Assembly (NCBI RefSeq): GCF_000758725.1
Contig: NZ_CP009428.1
Location: forward strand, 1,550,001-1,614,000
Length of the DNA stretch: 64,000 nt
Origin: Paenibacillus odorifer
GTDB taxonomy: Bacteria > Bacillota > Bacilli > Paenibacillales > Paenibacillaceae
Direction of reading: 5' to 3'
Shown: positions 1 through 9,855 of the stretch, piece by piece
How the letters are laid out: each line of letters begins with the position of its first letter
How positions within the stretch are numbered: the first letter of the stretch is position 1
Program-made: the position numbers and the translations under genes
Notes under the pieces: generated by a model
Seen by the model: only the letters and a program-made list of their open reading frames with translations
What the model was told of the DNA's origin: nothing
Databases searched by the model: none

Positions 1-355
1 TCGCTTGCTTAAGTTCGGAAATATTATCATAGGCCCATATTCCAAGTAGAAATAAATATAAAGTATGAGCAGTATGATCAGATTGCTTTTTATAAGATAT
101 AAGTCTTTTGACTTCTAACGTTGCTACTTCAGCGCGGATTGGAATAATATCAGAAAAGTCTGTTAAATCTAAAATAAGTTCGCATAAAAATTCAGCCCGT
201 TGTAAACGTTCTATATCAGATCGACTAGAGAAAAAAGTGGTTAGATATTGATTTATGCCTGGTATTTTACCTCGTAGGTAACCCGCTGCTCCTCCTCCAT
301 TTTGAAAATGATTAAGTAATAGAACATTAATGTTTTTATTAGTTGAAATCTCCAT
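1..355 (-). CDS. Hypothetical protein, 3' part cut by window edge
   Basis: Reading leftward from an ATG at 353-355, the frame stays open for 118 codons to the window edge, so only the N-terminal part is visible. The start lies 22 bp after the stop of the Rad50-like gene, and a purine-rich TGCGGAGGAAC ribosome site precedes it, so it is most likely the last visible gene of the same leftward operon. I do not recognise the family. A stretch near residues 91-110 (SDHTAHTLYLFLLGIWAYDN) has spaced histidines and loosely resembles the first helices of HD-type phosphohydrolases, but the visible part is too short to decide. It could be an effector or an accessory subunit of the nitrilase/ATPase system. 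Confidence 0.7.
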   Translation of the reverse strand, partial: MEISTNKNINVLLLNHFQNGGGAAGYLRGKIPGINQYLTTFFSSRSDIERLQRAEFLCELILDLTDFSDIIPIRAEVATLEVKRLISYKKQSDHTAHTLYLFLLGIWAYDNISELKQA

Positions 356-377
356 AATAGTTCCTCCGCAACTTTCT

Positions 378-3300
378 CTATATAATTTGATGTCTTGCTT
401 CTTCCTTAGAAGCAGAATACTTAAGTGCCTGAATTAAAACAGGTTCACCAGAATGACGAATAAAGTCAAAATGTGTGAAGTGTTCCTCAAAAAAACTAAA
501 CTTTCTTCGGAATAAGTTAGCTACTTCAGGATTAGCAGTTGTGAAAAAAATTTGCCTGCCAGATAGAGTGAAATCACGCAGAAGATCTAACAAATTCATG
601 AGGTGAAGATCATCCATATTAGCAACTGGCTCGTCCATGATTAGAAACTTAGGAGCATTTGGAGCAGCTAAGTGAACAGCGAACATGACAGAAAGTGCTA
701 GAGAAGCACGTTGCCCTGATGACATTTGATAGGCTTTAATCCTTTTATTATCTGATTTTCTATAGAGAATTAATCCTTCTTTTTCAAGAGTTAAATTATC
801 AAACTCTCTAGGAGCATGAAGGGATTTGAAAAAATTAGCAATTATATCAATATTACCTTTGATAAATAGTTCCGTAAAATCCTGAAGAGGTCTTAGTTTA
901 TTCATTATCTCACATGCTTCTTTGCAACGTGTCAGTTGTTTGCGTACTAAATTTAATTCTCCCTGTGTCTTTTTAATATCTAATAGTATTTGATTCTTGA
1001 GCTGTTCATTTTGATTTCTTTTTAAAATAAGCTCGATTTGAATAATGACTTTCTCAATTTGTTTAGCCCAGGATCTTAAGTTAATATTTTCATCCAAGAC
1101 AAAATCATTGAATAAAATGTTCATGCTTTCGATGAATTTTTCTAATCTATGAATTTTTTTTCTTTGTTCATCAATATTCGAATCTATTTTATCAAAAGTA
1201 ATTTGTTGGATTATTCCTAGCAAATCAACAATTTGTTTTTGAATCCTTTCGCTTAGATTAATATTCTCCGATATTTTTTTATTTGTATTTCTTTGCAATG
1301 TAATAAGGTAGTTCTCAAAAGGAATAGATGAATTTTGACTAAGAAATTCTTGATATATAATATTATCTTTCTGGAACATATCAGCATTGATGATGGCTTC
1401 CAATGAATAGCCGGTCTCATCAAGTGCCTGAAGCTGGTTTTGAATAGTATTAGCTTGATTTTTCCATAACTCTTGATTTGAGGAAAAGTCATGGATTGCT
1501 TTTAACATTTCTTCTACCGTCTTAGCATTCATTTCAAACTCTAAATCCGAATAATTCATTAATTCTGTAAAGGCATCTTTTACCTGCTCAATATTATTCT
1601 TTACTTTATCATAAAGTATAATTTGGTAGTTAAATTGTCCAAGCTCTTTTTGTAATGATTCGAGTTCTTTTCTTAGGTTATTAAGTTCATTCTGGCCTTG
1701 TTCGCTTGCAGATACAGTAGAGTGTATTGCATCTGCTAACGAATTTGGATTACTGTGTTCGTGCGAACAGAGCGGGCAAATTGCAGAATGTGGATTAACA
1801 CTAAGAAATTCTTTTCCTAAGAACTGCAAACGAGAAAAAATCGTACTTATTTGATCCATGAGTTTTTCAAATGAGTCAATTTGATTTTTTATCTGAGAAA
1901 TTGAATTTTCTTTTTCTTTCACACTTTTTTCTAATTCTTTTAACTCATTTTCTGTTGGCAAAAATATATCAGTGTTTTTGAAAAAGAAAATTTGCTTAAA
2001 CTTTGAGAGGAAAAGATCCCATGTTTCAATTTTTTTCTTAAATTCGTTTAGACTATGTTCTAATTGTCGTCTTAAAAATACCTGAGAGGGGATCTCTATT
2101 ACTTTTTGAATACTACGCCACAATAATAATGTTTCATCTATTAAGACCAGATATTGTTTCTGATTAAAATTTTCAGCTTCAATAGATTGAGCATCTGATT
2201 GGAATTTAGTTAGTTCGGTTTCTTTTAGCTTTTGATAAGTATTCATTGTGTTTTTTTCTTGAGTAAGAAAATTAAGTTTGCTCAAATCTTGCTTCAATTC
2301 GAATCGTACCTGTTCTAATGAGAAATTAATATTAGAAAATGGTAAATTATATATCTCTTGTAACCACGGTAATGCAGATTTAGTATGTAATTCAATTCTT
2401 CTTAAGAAATCAGTTGTTGATTCACTATTTACTTTTTGCGTGATAGACTTTGGAAGTCTAATTGTTGGTAATAATGATTCTAAGTCAACAGCCTCCTCAC
2501 CTTCAGGATTATTCATCAAAGATAATTGATTATTAAAATCACTAAGTATTGATTCGGTTGTTCCATTCTTTTTAAGCAGCTCCTTTAAATTATCCTCAAA
2601 TTCTTTTTTGTAACGAAGCCATTTTTCTTCGGTACTTAAAATTGAATCACCAAAGACAAGACGACTTAAATTACGTGCATAGTCAAAGTTGCTAAATTGA
2701 TCATGGCCACTCTCACTCAATGCAAAACGATAGGCTGCCTCGGAGTCGAAAAAATTAAATCGATGATAATAATAATTTAACTCTGACTGATGACCAGGTA
2801 CAACTCCATACCATGACTGTGCTAATTTTTTATAAAAAGCAACAGGATTTCTAGGTCGAAAGGGGATGCTTTTCTGAGTTTCTGTACTGCAGATTAACTT
2901 AAAAGTATCTGATGGTTCCTCCAATGTATCACCAAATTCTGAACTTCGTCTGATTTGATTTGTAATAGCGTATTCTATTGACTCTAAAACAGATGTTTTT
3001 CCAGATCCATTAGACCCCGATAATAAGTTGACTTTGGTTGGGAGAATGGGTTTTGTATTTGAGAAACAATGATTACGGAACCCATCGAAAGATATTTCAT
3101 CAATACACTCAATTCGCTCTTCATAATCTTCGAAAATTTGGCGTTTACGATTGCGCGGCATACTGAAATTAAAAGGTTCGCCTGATAAGTATTGTTTTAC
3201 ATTTTGTGTAGCAAATGGACTAGGCGATAAACAACCAGTTAGCTGAGCAGATTCAAGGATTTTTATCCATTCCTCTATAGGATCTGTTCCTAGATTTTTG

Positions 3301-3737
3301 TCATCAACACTGGGATTCAGCCATTTTTTATCCATCCATTCTAAAGCATCCGTTGGTGTTGCTATGAATTTTCTTGCGTAATCAATATCGTTCTCAATCT
3401 TTTGAAGGACAATATTATCCTTTAATAGTTTATAATTTTCCACTATTAATATTAGATAGATATTCCATCGAAGATCTGTTTTGTTAGAGAAAAACACTTT
3501 AGATAACAGCTTGCTTTGAAATTCCCTGAAATATAATAAGTCTGTATCTTCCATCATTAAAGTAATAACTGATTCAGGTATGTCGACAAAAAAGTATTCA
3601 GAAAAAACAATATCAGGTAAAGCATCTTCTTTTCTTTTAACGTGAAAAAATTTAATTAATTGATTTCGAAACCGGAATATTTGTGGTTCTGCGTCACTTT
3701 CAAAAGGCAATTTCTGGATTAAATCGCTCATGTTCAT
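378..3737 (-). CDS. Rad50/SbcC-like SMC ATPase, defence-operon type
   Basis: This 1119-residue protein has an ABC/SMC ATPase split by a long coiled coil. Walker A is GSNGSGKT at residues 241-248, a hook-like CPLC motif lies near 650, the ABC signature SSGQRASLAL is near 1000, and Walker B (FLIMDEPVANMDD) is near 1030-1042. The segments between are rich in Lys, Glu, Gln and Asn with heptad character, as in Rad50/SbcC. About 230 residues precede the P-loop, which is unusual because Rad50 heads normally begin at the N-terminus. This extra domain may bind a partner. The ribosome site AGGAGG sits just before the ATG, and the gene begins 11 bp after the nitrilase-like gene, so the two are co-transcribed. 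Established: such ATPases sense or tether DNA ends in several defence systems. Inferred: that it does so here. Confidence 0.88.
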   Translation of the reverse strand: MNMSDLIQKLPFESDAEPQIFRFRNQLIKFFHVKRKEDALPDIVFSEYFFVDIPESVITLMMEDTDLLYFREFQSKLLSKVFFSNKTDLRWNIYLILIVENYKLLKDNIVLQKIENDIDYARKFIATPTDALEWMDKKWLNPSVDDKNLGTDPIEEWIKILESAQLTGCLSPSPFATQNVKQYLSGEPFNFSMPRNRKRQIFEDYEERIECIDEISFDGFRNHCFSNTKPILPTKVNLLSGSNGSGKTSVLESIEYAITNQIRRSSEFGDTLEEPSDTFKLICSTETQKSIPFRPRNPVAFYKKLAQSWYGVVPGHQSELNYYYHRFNFFDSEAAYRFALSESGHDQFSNFDYARNLSRLVFGDSILSTEEKWLRYKKEFEDNLKELLKKNGTTESILSDFNNQLSLMNNPEGEEAVDLESLLPTIRLPKSITQKVNSESTTDFLRRIELHTKSALPWLQEIYNLPFSNINFSLEQVRFELKQDLSKLNFLTQEKNTMNTYQKLKETELTKFQSDAQSIEAENFNQKQYLVLIDETLLLWRSIQKVIEIPSQVFLRRQLEHSLNEFKKKIETWDLFLSKFKQIFFFKNTDIFLPTENELKELEKSVKEKENSISQIKNQIDSFEKLMDQISTIFSRLQFLGKEFLSVNPHSAICPLCSHEHSNPNSLADAIHSTVSASEQGQNELNNLRKELESLQKELGQFNYQIILYDKVKNNIEQVKDAFTELMNYSDLEFEMNAKTVEEMLKAIHDFSSNQELWKNQANTIQNQLQALDETGYSLEAIINADMFQKDNIIYQEFLSQNSSIPFENYLITLQRNTNKKISENINLSERIQKQIVDLLGIIQQITFDKIDSNIDEQRKKIHRLEKFIESMNILFNDFVLDENINLRSWAKQIEKVIIQIELILKRNQNEQLKNQILLDIKKTQGELNLVRKQLTRCKEACEIMNKLRPLQDFTELFIKGNIDIIANFFKSLHAPREFDNLTLEKEGLILYRKSDNKRIKAYQMSSGQRASLALSVMFAVHLAAPNAPKFLIMDEPVANMDDLHLMNLLDLLRDFTLSGRQIFFTTANPEVANLFRRKFSFFEEHFTHFDFIRHSGEPVLIQALKYSASKEEARHQII

Positions 3738-3748
3738 TAGTTTTCCTC

Positions 3749-5464
3749 CTAAAAACTACCCTTAATGGAACTTAAAGATTTTGAAAAAGATGCTTTGTCA
3801 ATACGAGTTTGTTTTAAATGTTCATCAAAATATTCATATTTCTCTGTTTCTCTAGAAAAATAGTAAATGACTACTTTATTACGAAAACTTCTGTGGAGTT
3901 TCTTGCAAATATCATCAACTTGTCTAGCAACCTCAGTTTTTTCATTATATTCTGATATAATAAAAAGGGCAGAGTGATAAGGATTTAATTCATCAAAAGG
4001 AATGTCTTTGGGATAAACATTTCCATACTTCCATTTATCTTCTGCTGTTTGAGAGTCTAAGTGCAGAAAATGATTATTTATTAGATTTTCTAGTTCCATT
4101 GGGAAAACTTGTTTCTTTATAAGTTTCACTAGAAGGTTATATTGACTAACTTTACTGGTACGTTTCTTATCAGATTCTACATCTGGTCCAAGCAGTAACC
4201 TCGAAGTAAGTTCATCATTATCTGCTGAGAGTTCTCCCTCTAGGAAATGTCCGAAACAAAGACCGAAAAATGCATCACAATCATTTATATCTGCATACAT
4301 AGGAAAGCTATAGTCCTGCCCATGTTCATCTATAAGTGCACGAAATGTATAAGTTTGATCATTACAAGCCTCCGGGTTCCATTTATCTTCCAAACCAAAA
4401 GAATAATACTCTCGAGTAATTGGTTCATTTCGAGGATTTGCAGGATAGAAGGAACCTGGTTGAAAACCTTTATTTATATCAAATAGTTTGCAATGCTCAT
4501 CTTTGCATGAATACCATATCTCAGTATACTTGCGATAGAGTGCATAAAAAGTTCCTTTATTTTGATTTATGTTCCGAAGTTCTCGTTCTGCTATGTTCCC
4601 AGACTGTTCTTTTTTGTAAAATGCTGACCACGGTTTATCGAATTTCTCCCCGTCAATTATTGTTCCATCAGCCCAATTGAGTGTAATTATTCTAATATCA
4701 CGTCCATGATCTCGATCAAGAAAATAATCTCGGAAAGCTCTAAATGTACTATCTCTTGGTTTATGGTTTAATTGAGCATGAAATAGAGTAAGGTTCTTCC
4801 CTACAGTAAAATTAAGAATATCTTTCGGCTCAATACAAAGGGCATCTGAACAAATAATAGACATAAATCTATTCAGATCATGCGATGAGCCTACTAAGTC
4901 AAATACATAGATTAAGTCACTAGTTGAGAGTCTTCCAGATTCATATTCATTCATTCTTTCCGACATATGTGATGTTTTGAATTGGGGAATTACACAAAGG
5001 TTATTATCATCTGTGATGAATAAGTACACTAGGGAATCGATGAATGAACGTGAGCTCAATCTTTCCCATGCATCCTTGACGATCAAGATACGACCTGTTG
5101 CTGTCCAAAGTTCTAATTTTTCGGAAAATTCCTTAATGGTAGATCCTTGCATACTTAAACACCACAACGCGCCTTTTCTTGGCCATATCTCAGGTGTTCT
5201 AACGATTGTATCTAAAACTTCATTTGGAAAAGAATACTCAGGTGTTAATACTAGATCGGAATTAGTCTCCTTTGCTAATTGAATAAATTCTATAGCTTTG
5301 ATGATAAATAAGGGATCTGTGGTGAAGACACCTTTTTGTAAATCAGCTACAGGTTCACTTTGACACTGCCATTGCAATACCTTAATAGGCTCATTATTAG
5401 ATAGACAGATTTGAAGTCCACTGTGTGGAGGGATAATTTCGGAAACGTTAATAAACTCAGCCAT
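3749..5464 (-). CDS. Nitrilase-superfamily (carbon-nitrogen hydrolase) domain protein
   Basis: I chose the ATG at 5464 (571 residues) because AGAGGTG lies just upstream; an upstream TTG at 5488 would add eight residues. The N-terminal half has the Glu-Lys-Cys triad pattern of nitrilases: E76 in LTPEYSFP, K163 in PQFKTSH and C205 in IICSDAL. The spacings (87 and 42 residues) are close to those of the family. The C-terminal 300 residues are not recognised; they contain two Cys-His-rich patches near 'YSCKDEHCKLFD'. Nitrilases cleave C-N bonds, and nitrilase domains are known fused to some defence reverse transcriptases (UG1/DRT1-type). Here there is no reverse transcriptase: the partner is a Rad50-like ATPase 11 bp downstream. 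A nucleotide- or amide-directed effector is a reasonable guess, but the substrate cannot be read from the sequence. Confidence 0.78.
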   Translation of the reverse strand: MAEFINVSEIIPPHSGLQICLSNNEPIKVLQWQCQSEPVADLQKGVFTTDPLFIIKAIEFIQLAKETNSDLVLTPEYSFPNEVLDTIVRTPEIWPRKGALWCLSMQGSTIKEFSEKLELWTATGRILIVKDAWERLSSRSFIDSLVYLFITDDNNLCVIPQFKTSHMSERMNEYESGRLSTSDLIYVFDLVGSSHDLNRFMSIICSDALCIEPKDILNFTVGKNLTLFHAQLNHKPRDSTFRAFRDYFLDRDHGRDIRIITLNWADGTIIDGEKFDKPWSAFYKKEQSGNIAERELRNINQNKGTFYALYRKYTEIWYSCKDEHCKLFDINKGFQPGSFYPANPRNEPITREYYSFGLEDKWNPEACNDQTYTFRALIDEHGQDYSFPMYADINDCDAFFGLCFGHFLEGELSADNDELTSRLLLGPDVESDKKRTSKVSQYNLLVKLIKKQVFPMELENLINNHFLHLDSQTAEDKWKYGNVYPKDIPFDELNPYHSALFIISEYNEKTEVARQVDDICKKLHRSFRNKVVIYYFSRETEKYEYFDEHLKQTRIDKASFSKSLSSIKGSF

Positions 5465-5592
5465 GGAGCACCTCTGTATTAAAATCAATATATAGGATAA
5501 TCTTACATTGGTAATAGATTCCTGTAAACTTAATATCTCATAAGTAGAAGACGTAGATTATTAAAATTTTATGAGAAAAAATTATTCGGAAA

Positions 5593-5883
5593 CTATTCAT
5601 ATTTTTTAAAATACGTAGAATGTATATTGATTAATTCTATTTCGAGTGCAACAAGTTTATCTTCCCTATTTAGAAAAATGTAAATTTCTTCGAGGTATTT
5701 GAAGGCGGGGAAATGATTGGATCGAACATAAGTGATAAATTCTTGTTCAGAGCAACCCTTGAAATATCTGATCCATCTTATGCGACTCTCATTAATGATT
5801 TCGTTTCTCAAGGCAGTAGCAATATGCCATAAATCATTCCTAGTCAATTCGAGGAATATAGTATTTTTTTTAATCTGTATCAT
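5593..5883 (-). CDS. Small hypothetical protein, first gene of nitrilase/ATPase operon
   Basis: This codes for 96 residues with a strong TAGGAGG ribosome site 7 bases before the ATG. It lies about 130 bp upstream of the nitrilase-like gene on the same strand. The protein is mostly helical in character (IFLELTRNDLWHIATALRNE near the N-terminus) with no cysteine cluster, signal peptide or membrane segment. I do not recognise the family. Its length and position at the head of a defence-like operon would fit a small regulator, adaptor or antitoxin-like subunit, but this is only context. Confidence 0.6.
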   Translation of the reverse strand: MIQIKKNTIFLELTRNDLWHIATALRNEIINESRIRWIRYFKGCSEQEFITYVRSNHFPAFKYLEEIYIFLNREDKLVALEIELINIHSTYFKKYE

Positions 5884-7061
5884 TTTTTATCCTCCTAGAA
5901 AACTGAAAGTATTTAACTTATATATATGGGTTACACCATTAGCTTAAGAAGAACTTTTTTATAAAGTTAATTTTTTTTAACAATATCTTTATTGTTTTGA
6001 TGCACGTTAATTTCCTCTGACAAATCCTTTGTAATATTTTAGTCGGTTGCTGAAAGTTTTTTACCATATTAAACTTAAAAAAGTATTTTTAGCCTCTCAT
6101 AAGCTTTCTTTTGTGAAAGTCTGCTCATTCAGTTTAGTGATACACTCATTTTCTTAAGTCTATTTAGCTTATCAACATTCGAATGTTTATGTACGTTGTT
6201 GCAGTTCTCAATCTAAGAGTATTCTTGAGAAATTGCCATTCCATAATTTAAGTACTTAATATTCAAATGGTTTTAAGTATTTAAGCGATGCAATATCCTT
6301 CATCTCGTAGTAGATATTATTCTCTCAAAAGCATCATTTTTTGAGTCATGTTCTGTGTGAAATAAAGGAATTTGCCCTAGGAGCCAAAGATAACTCCCAT
6401 GTAATATACCGGAAAGTTAAAATAATTTGTTATTCTTTTGATTATTGCTGTTGATACTTCTATACAAGAAGAACTCCTTTAAAGCATCCGGTCGACATTA
6501 CAAATTTACTGAAGGAATTTGAGACTAGAATGAAATAAGTCTAGTAATACATACTCCAGATTTGAAAGGGGGTTATAATATAGACATTGATGGCTTTTTA
6601 AGGATGTGAAATACCTTGGGAAGAACTAATAGAGGTTGATTTAAATTCTTAGCCGTATTTATTTTTTTTGCGAAGAAGGGATTAAATAACGATTGAAATG
6701 AATTTATATTAAGGAAAGCAATTGAAAATCAATTCGAGTTCCACTAAAGGATACACAGTTATGAGCCTTAATATAGCGTACAATAAGAAACTAGACTGAT
6801 TAGTCCCTTTCGGTAAAGTATTGGTTAAACTATGGAGAAGTGACTCCAACCAGCCTCTCTCTAATGTGAGAGCAAAACTACCTGTAATTTATTTGCATGT
6901 GGATTTACTAATAATATTGATGGCTCGAAATTGAGGTGTGAAGTATCGTTGAAGAAATGCTGTGTGATAAATAAATAAACCAAGTGTTGTTCAATGTGGT
7001 CAGAACTCAAAATAAGTAATGGAATTATTTATTTAACATGTCTAGGAAGGTTGTGATTACA
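5884..7061. other. Long intergenic region, no gene recognised
   Basis: About 1.2 kb of AT-rich sequence separates the leftward nitrilase operon from the rightward TPR-nuclease gene. No open frame with a ribosome site and no tRNA-like or strong terminator structure was seen. It must hold the promoters of both divergent units. The many stops in all frames suggest decayed former coding sequence. Confidence 0.5.
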
Positions 7062-9497
7062 ATGAGTGATTCAAAAATATTACGCCGAGTAAAACTAACT
7101 AGACAGAATAAGGATTTGTGTATAATGCAGCTTAAAGAAACTGCCGAAGGATACACCGTCTCTTTATCAGATAACGCAAACACAGAAGATGTTGATTTGA
7201 TTAATACTATAACCCAAGAAATGAAATCAAGTAAGGAATATGAAGATAAGATTGCTTTCTGGGAGGATCTCTTAATAGCATTAAAAAACAGAGACATTAC
7301 ATACAGAGAATTACCAGCTTATGATATAAAACTCGCAATACAACTTGATATGAAAACCGGAGAAAAGTTGGTAACATACGAGAAGAACACTGAAGTTAAA
7401 GATGAGCCCGATACAATTGCACGTAAGGTTGCGGGCGCTTTGAGTAAAGTATTTTCGGAGTATGGGATAGATACTGTTAAGAAAATTGAAAAGGCATTGT
7501 CCCAGAACCATATAGATGAAGCATATATATATTTAGAAGAAGGTAAGAAAGAAGGACTACTTAATTTTAGTACTAAAGATACAAGGATAAAACTACTACA
7601 AGCAATTCAAAAATTTTCAACAAATATACTAACACCTGAAAAACGGAAAGAATTATTAGAGACTAAATTTTTGCTTGGTGAAAGCACGGGGATTTTCTCA
7701 ATACTTTACGATGATGCTTCTCAATATATTAAGGAGTTTGGTGATCAAGCAGATCCGGGGCTTATTAGGAATTTATGGTTATTGATGGCTAATGCTGCCT
7801 CGGAGCAAGGAAAGACTGAACTCGCGTATAATTTATACCAGAAAGTTTTATATGAGTCCACAGATGATGCTAGAACTAATGCGTGGGCTCATAGAGGCTT
7901 GGCAGTAACCTTGGGATATGAAAATCCGGACGCAATTTATCATGAAAGCATGGCCGCTGACGCGTTTTTATTAAGTGGTCAGAAACACATGTATGCGAGT
8001 AGTAAAAGTTTATTAGCCGAGTATACCAAAATGAATGATCCAAGGAAAGCAATCAGCTTGCTAGAAGAAGCCATTAATGTGTTCAATGCTGATGCCCCAC
8101 ATCTAAAGGATAGAATTGCGGAACTATTACTTAGTAAAGCGATGATTCATCATTTGTGTGGTGAAAATGACGCTGCATTAAAAGCAGCTGAGCGATCTAT
8201 TGAGCTACGTGGTGAAAGTGGTCAATTCGGTAATGAATCTAAGATAATAGCTTCTCTAAATGCTGCAATTCAATTTGAGGAAACATTAAAATCAGATGGA
8301 ACTCAACAGATTTTAAAAAATAATTACGAAGCTAGGATAAGTGAGCTAGAAACAGTTATATTTGATGAAGATAAACTACCTTACTCATTGAGAAAGAGAT
8401 TGTCCAATGCTCTAGCAGATAAAGATTCGGCTGAACTTGAACAAATGAAGCAAGAAGTACTAAAACGCGGTAATTCGGAAATAGTTGCATCATATTGGAT
8501 AGCTCTTGTTATTGCCAGAAAGGATGCAAATATAAAGGATAATCTCGAATTGTTAGAAAATGCTTGGGCAGAGGCTAACAAACCAAATGTTAGAAAAGAA
8601 TTAAGAGCTAGTGTCTGTAGTATGTTTGCTGAAATTTACAAAGAGAATGGGATGGATGAAAAGGCATTGGAGTGGTATGAGAAAGCGTTAGTCCTTAACC
8701 CATTCTTTTGGACGAATAGACAAAATTATGCTGCACTTCTTTGGAAAAATGAAAAATGGAAAGATGCTGTCATTTTCTTTGAAGAACAAAGGAAGCGGTT
8801 TGGTGATTTACCCTCTATATTATTCGCTTATGGTAGATCTCTGGTTGAGTTCGGAGAAAGTGGAAAAGCTATTCCTATTCTTAGACTCGCCCAGAAGAAA
8901 AATCCCGATGCGGAATATATTCAGGAATACATAAATAAAGCATTAGATAGTTTGGACGGGGATATTCAAACTAAATCGCCACCTCAGAGCGCAACCATTT
9001 CAGTAGAAGCCGTGACTATTACTTCGTTAGAGAAATGTCTCATCGATTTTATTGGGTTCATACAGAATGACAAACGTATGTCATTTTGGAAATATGACCC
9101 TGTGCAAAAAAAACATAAGTGGGTTTCTTCCCCGGAACAGCATGGCCAAAATTTATTGCATACATTCCTAAAGTCACGTTTTGGTCATAATGTTGAAGCT
9201 ATTGAAGAAGTCAGTACAGGGGCAGGTAGAATAGATATTTATTTGAGATTTCGGAGCGGACTAAAAACAATATTAGAGTTAAAAATGTGTGGGGGTGGCG
9301 GTTATTCTGAGGGGTACGCGATAGAAGGATTCAAGCAATTAACTCATTATTTAGAGAACAAACAGACATACCTTGGATACCTAGTTGTTTTTGATGGAAG
9401 AATGCGTGATTATGGGAAAGGGATTCAATCCCAATATTCGTATGAGAAATGTACAATACGATCTTTTGTCGCTGACGTTCGTCCCGAAGTAAAATGA
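7062..9497 (+). CDS. TPR-repeat protein with C-terminal PD-(D/E)XK nuclease domain
   Basis: Two in-frame starts exist. I prefer the ATG at 7062 (811 residues) because AGGAAGG precedes it by 11 bases; the ATG at 7038 has no ribosome site. The middle (about 190-650) is a run of helical TPR-type repeats, e.g. KALEWYEKALVLNPFFWTN. The last 140 residues look like a PD-(D/E)XK nuclease: an upstream Glu in EQHGQNLLHTFL, GRIDIYL near 720, ILELK near 737 and a later FKQLTHYL glutamine motif. Such a layout (sensor or scaffold repeats plus nuclease) is common in single-gene defence proteins. It stands alone, with 360 bp of non-coding DNA after it and no paired gene, so it may be a one-gene system or may once have had a partner. 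The nuclease call rests on motifs only. Confidence 0.78.
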   Translation: MSDSKILRRVKLTRQNKDLCIMQLKETAEGYTVSLSDNANTEDVDLINTITQEMKSSKEYEDKIAFWEDLLIALKNRDITYRELPAYDIKLAIQLDMKTGEKLVTYEKNTEVKDEPDTIARKVAGALSKVFSEYGIDTVKKIEKALSQNHIDEAYIYLEEGKKEGLLNFSTKDTRIKLLQAIQKFSTNILTPEKRKELLETKFLLGESTGIFSILYDDASQYIKEFGDQADPGLIRNLWLLMANAASEQGKTELAYNLYQKVLYESTDDARTNAWAHRGLAVTLGYENPDAIYHESMAADAFLLSGQKHMYASSKSLLAEYTKMNDPRKAISLLEEAINVFNADAPHLKDRIAELLLSKAMIHHLCGENDAALKAAERSIELRGESGQFGNESKIIASLNAAIQFEETLKSDGTQQILKNNYEARISELETVIFDEDKLPYSLRKRLSNALADKDSAELEQMKQEVLKRGNSEIVASYWIALVIARKDANIKDNLELLENAWAEANKPNVRKELRASVCSMFAEIYKENGMDEKALEWYEKALVLNPFFWTNRQNYAALLWKNEKWKDAVIFFEEQRKRFGDLPSILFAYGRSLVEFGESGKAIPILRLAQKKNPDAEYIQEYINKALDSLDGDIQTKSPPQSATISVEAVTITSLEKCLIDFIGFIQNDKRMSFWKYDPVQKKHKWVSSPEQHGQNLLHTFLKSRFGHNVEAIEEVSTGAGRIDIYLRFRSGLKTILELKMCGGGGYSEGYAIEGFKQLTHYLENKQTYLGYLVVFDGRMRDYGKGIQSQYSYEKCTIRSFVADVRPEVK

Positions 9498-9855
9498 ACT
9501 TATGGTTTTACATATATAGTAGATTGATTAGATACTGCTAATAATTATATTTTATGTATTTTATGGATATGTATACACTCCTTTGCTAAGATCAGAGATA
9601 GAGTAACACGTATTCCTAAGAAATTGCTATGATTTAAATTATACAACCCACAAGTGTGTAAAAGTATTTATAGGGACAAATTGGGAGTGACTCTAACCAT
9701 TTTGATTATGAAAGAAAAATGAATTGATCGTACTACAGTGAAGGAAAGTTCTTATTAAGGGATTAAACTGTAGTAGAGGTACCATCTCGATCATTAGCAG
9801 TGATGAGGTCATGCTTGATATTTAAATAAGTCTCTAAGTTACATCACATCATGTC
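9498..9855. other. Intergenic, nothing recognised before sigK fragment
   Basis: About 360 bp without a supported gene. The last 20-30 bases before the sigK frame (the stretch around TACATCACATCATGTCCA) resemble the bases before the second sigK fragment at 24256-24273, so shared sequence reaches slightly beyond sigK and may be an attachment-site arm. Confidence 0.4.

Noticed and set aside
6540..6620. Possible promoter or riboswitch near GAAAGGGGGTTATAATATAG
   Set aside because: No gene starts within a reasonable distance and no conserved RNA core was recognised.
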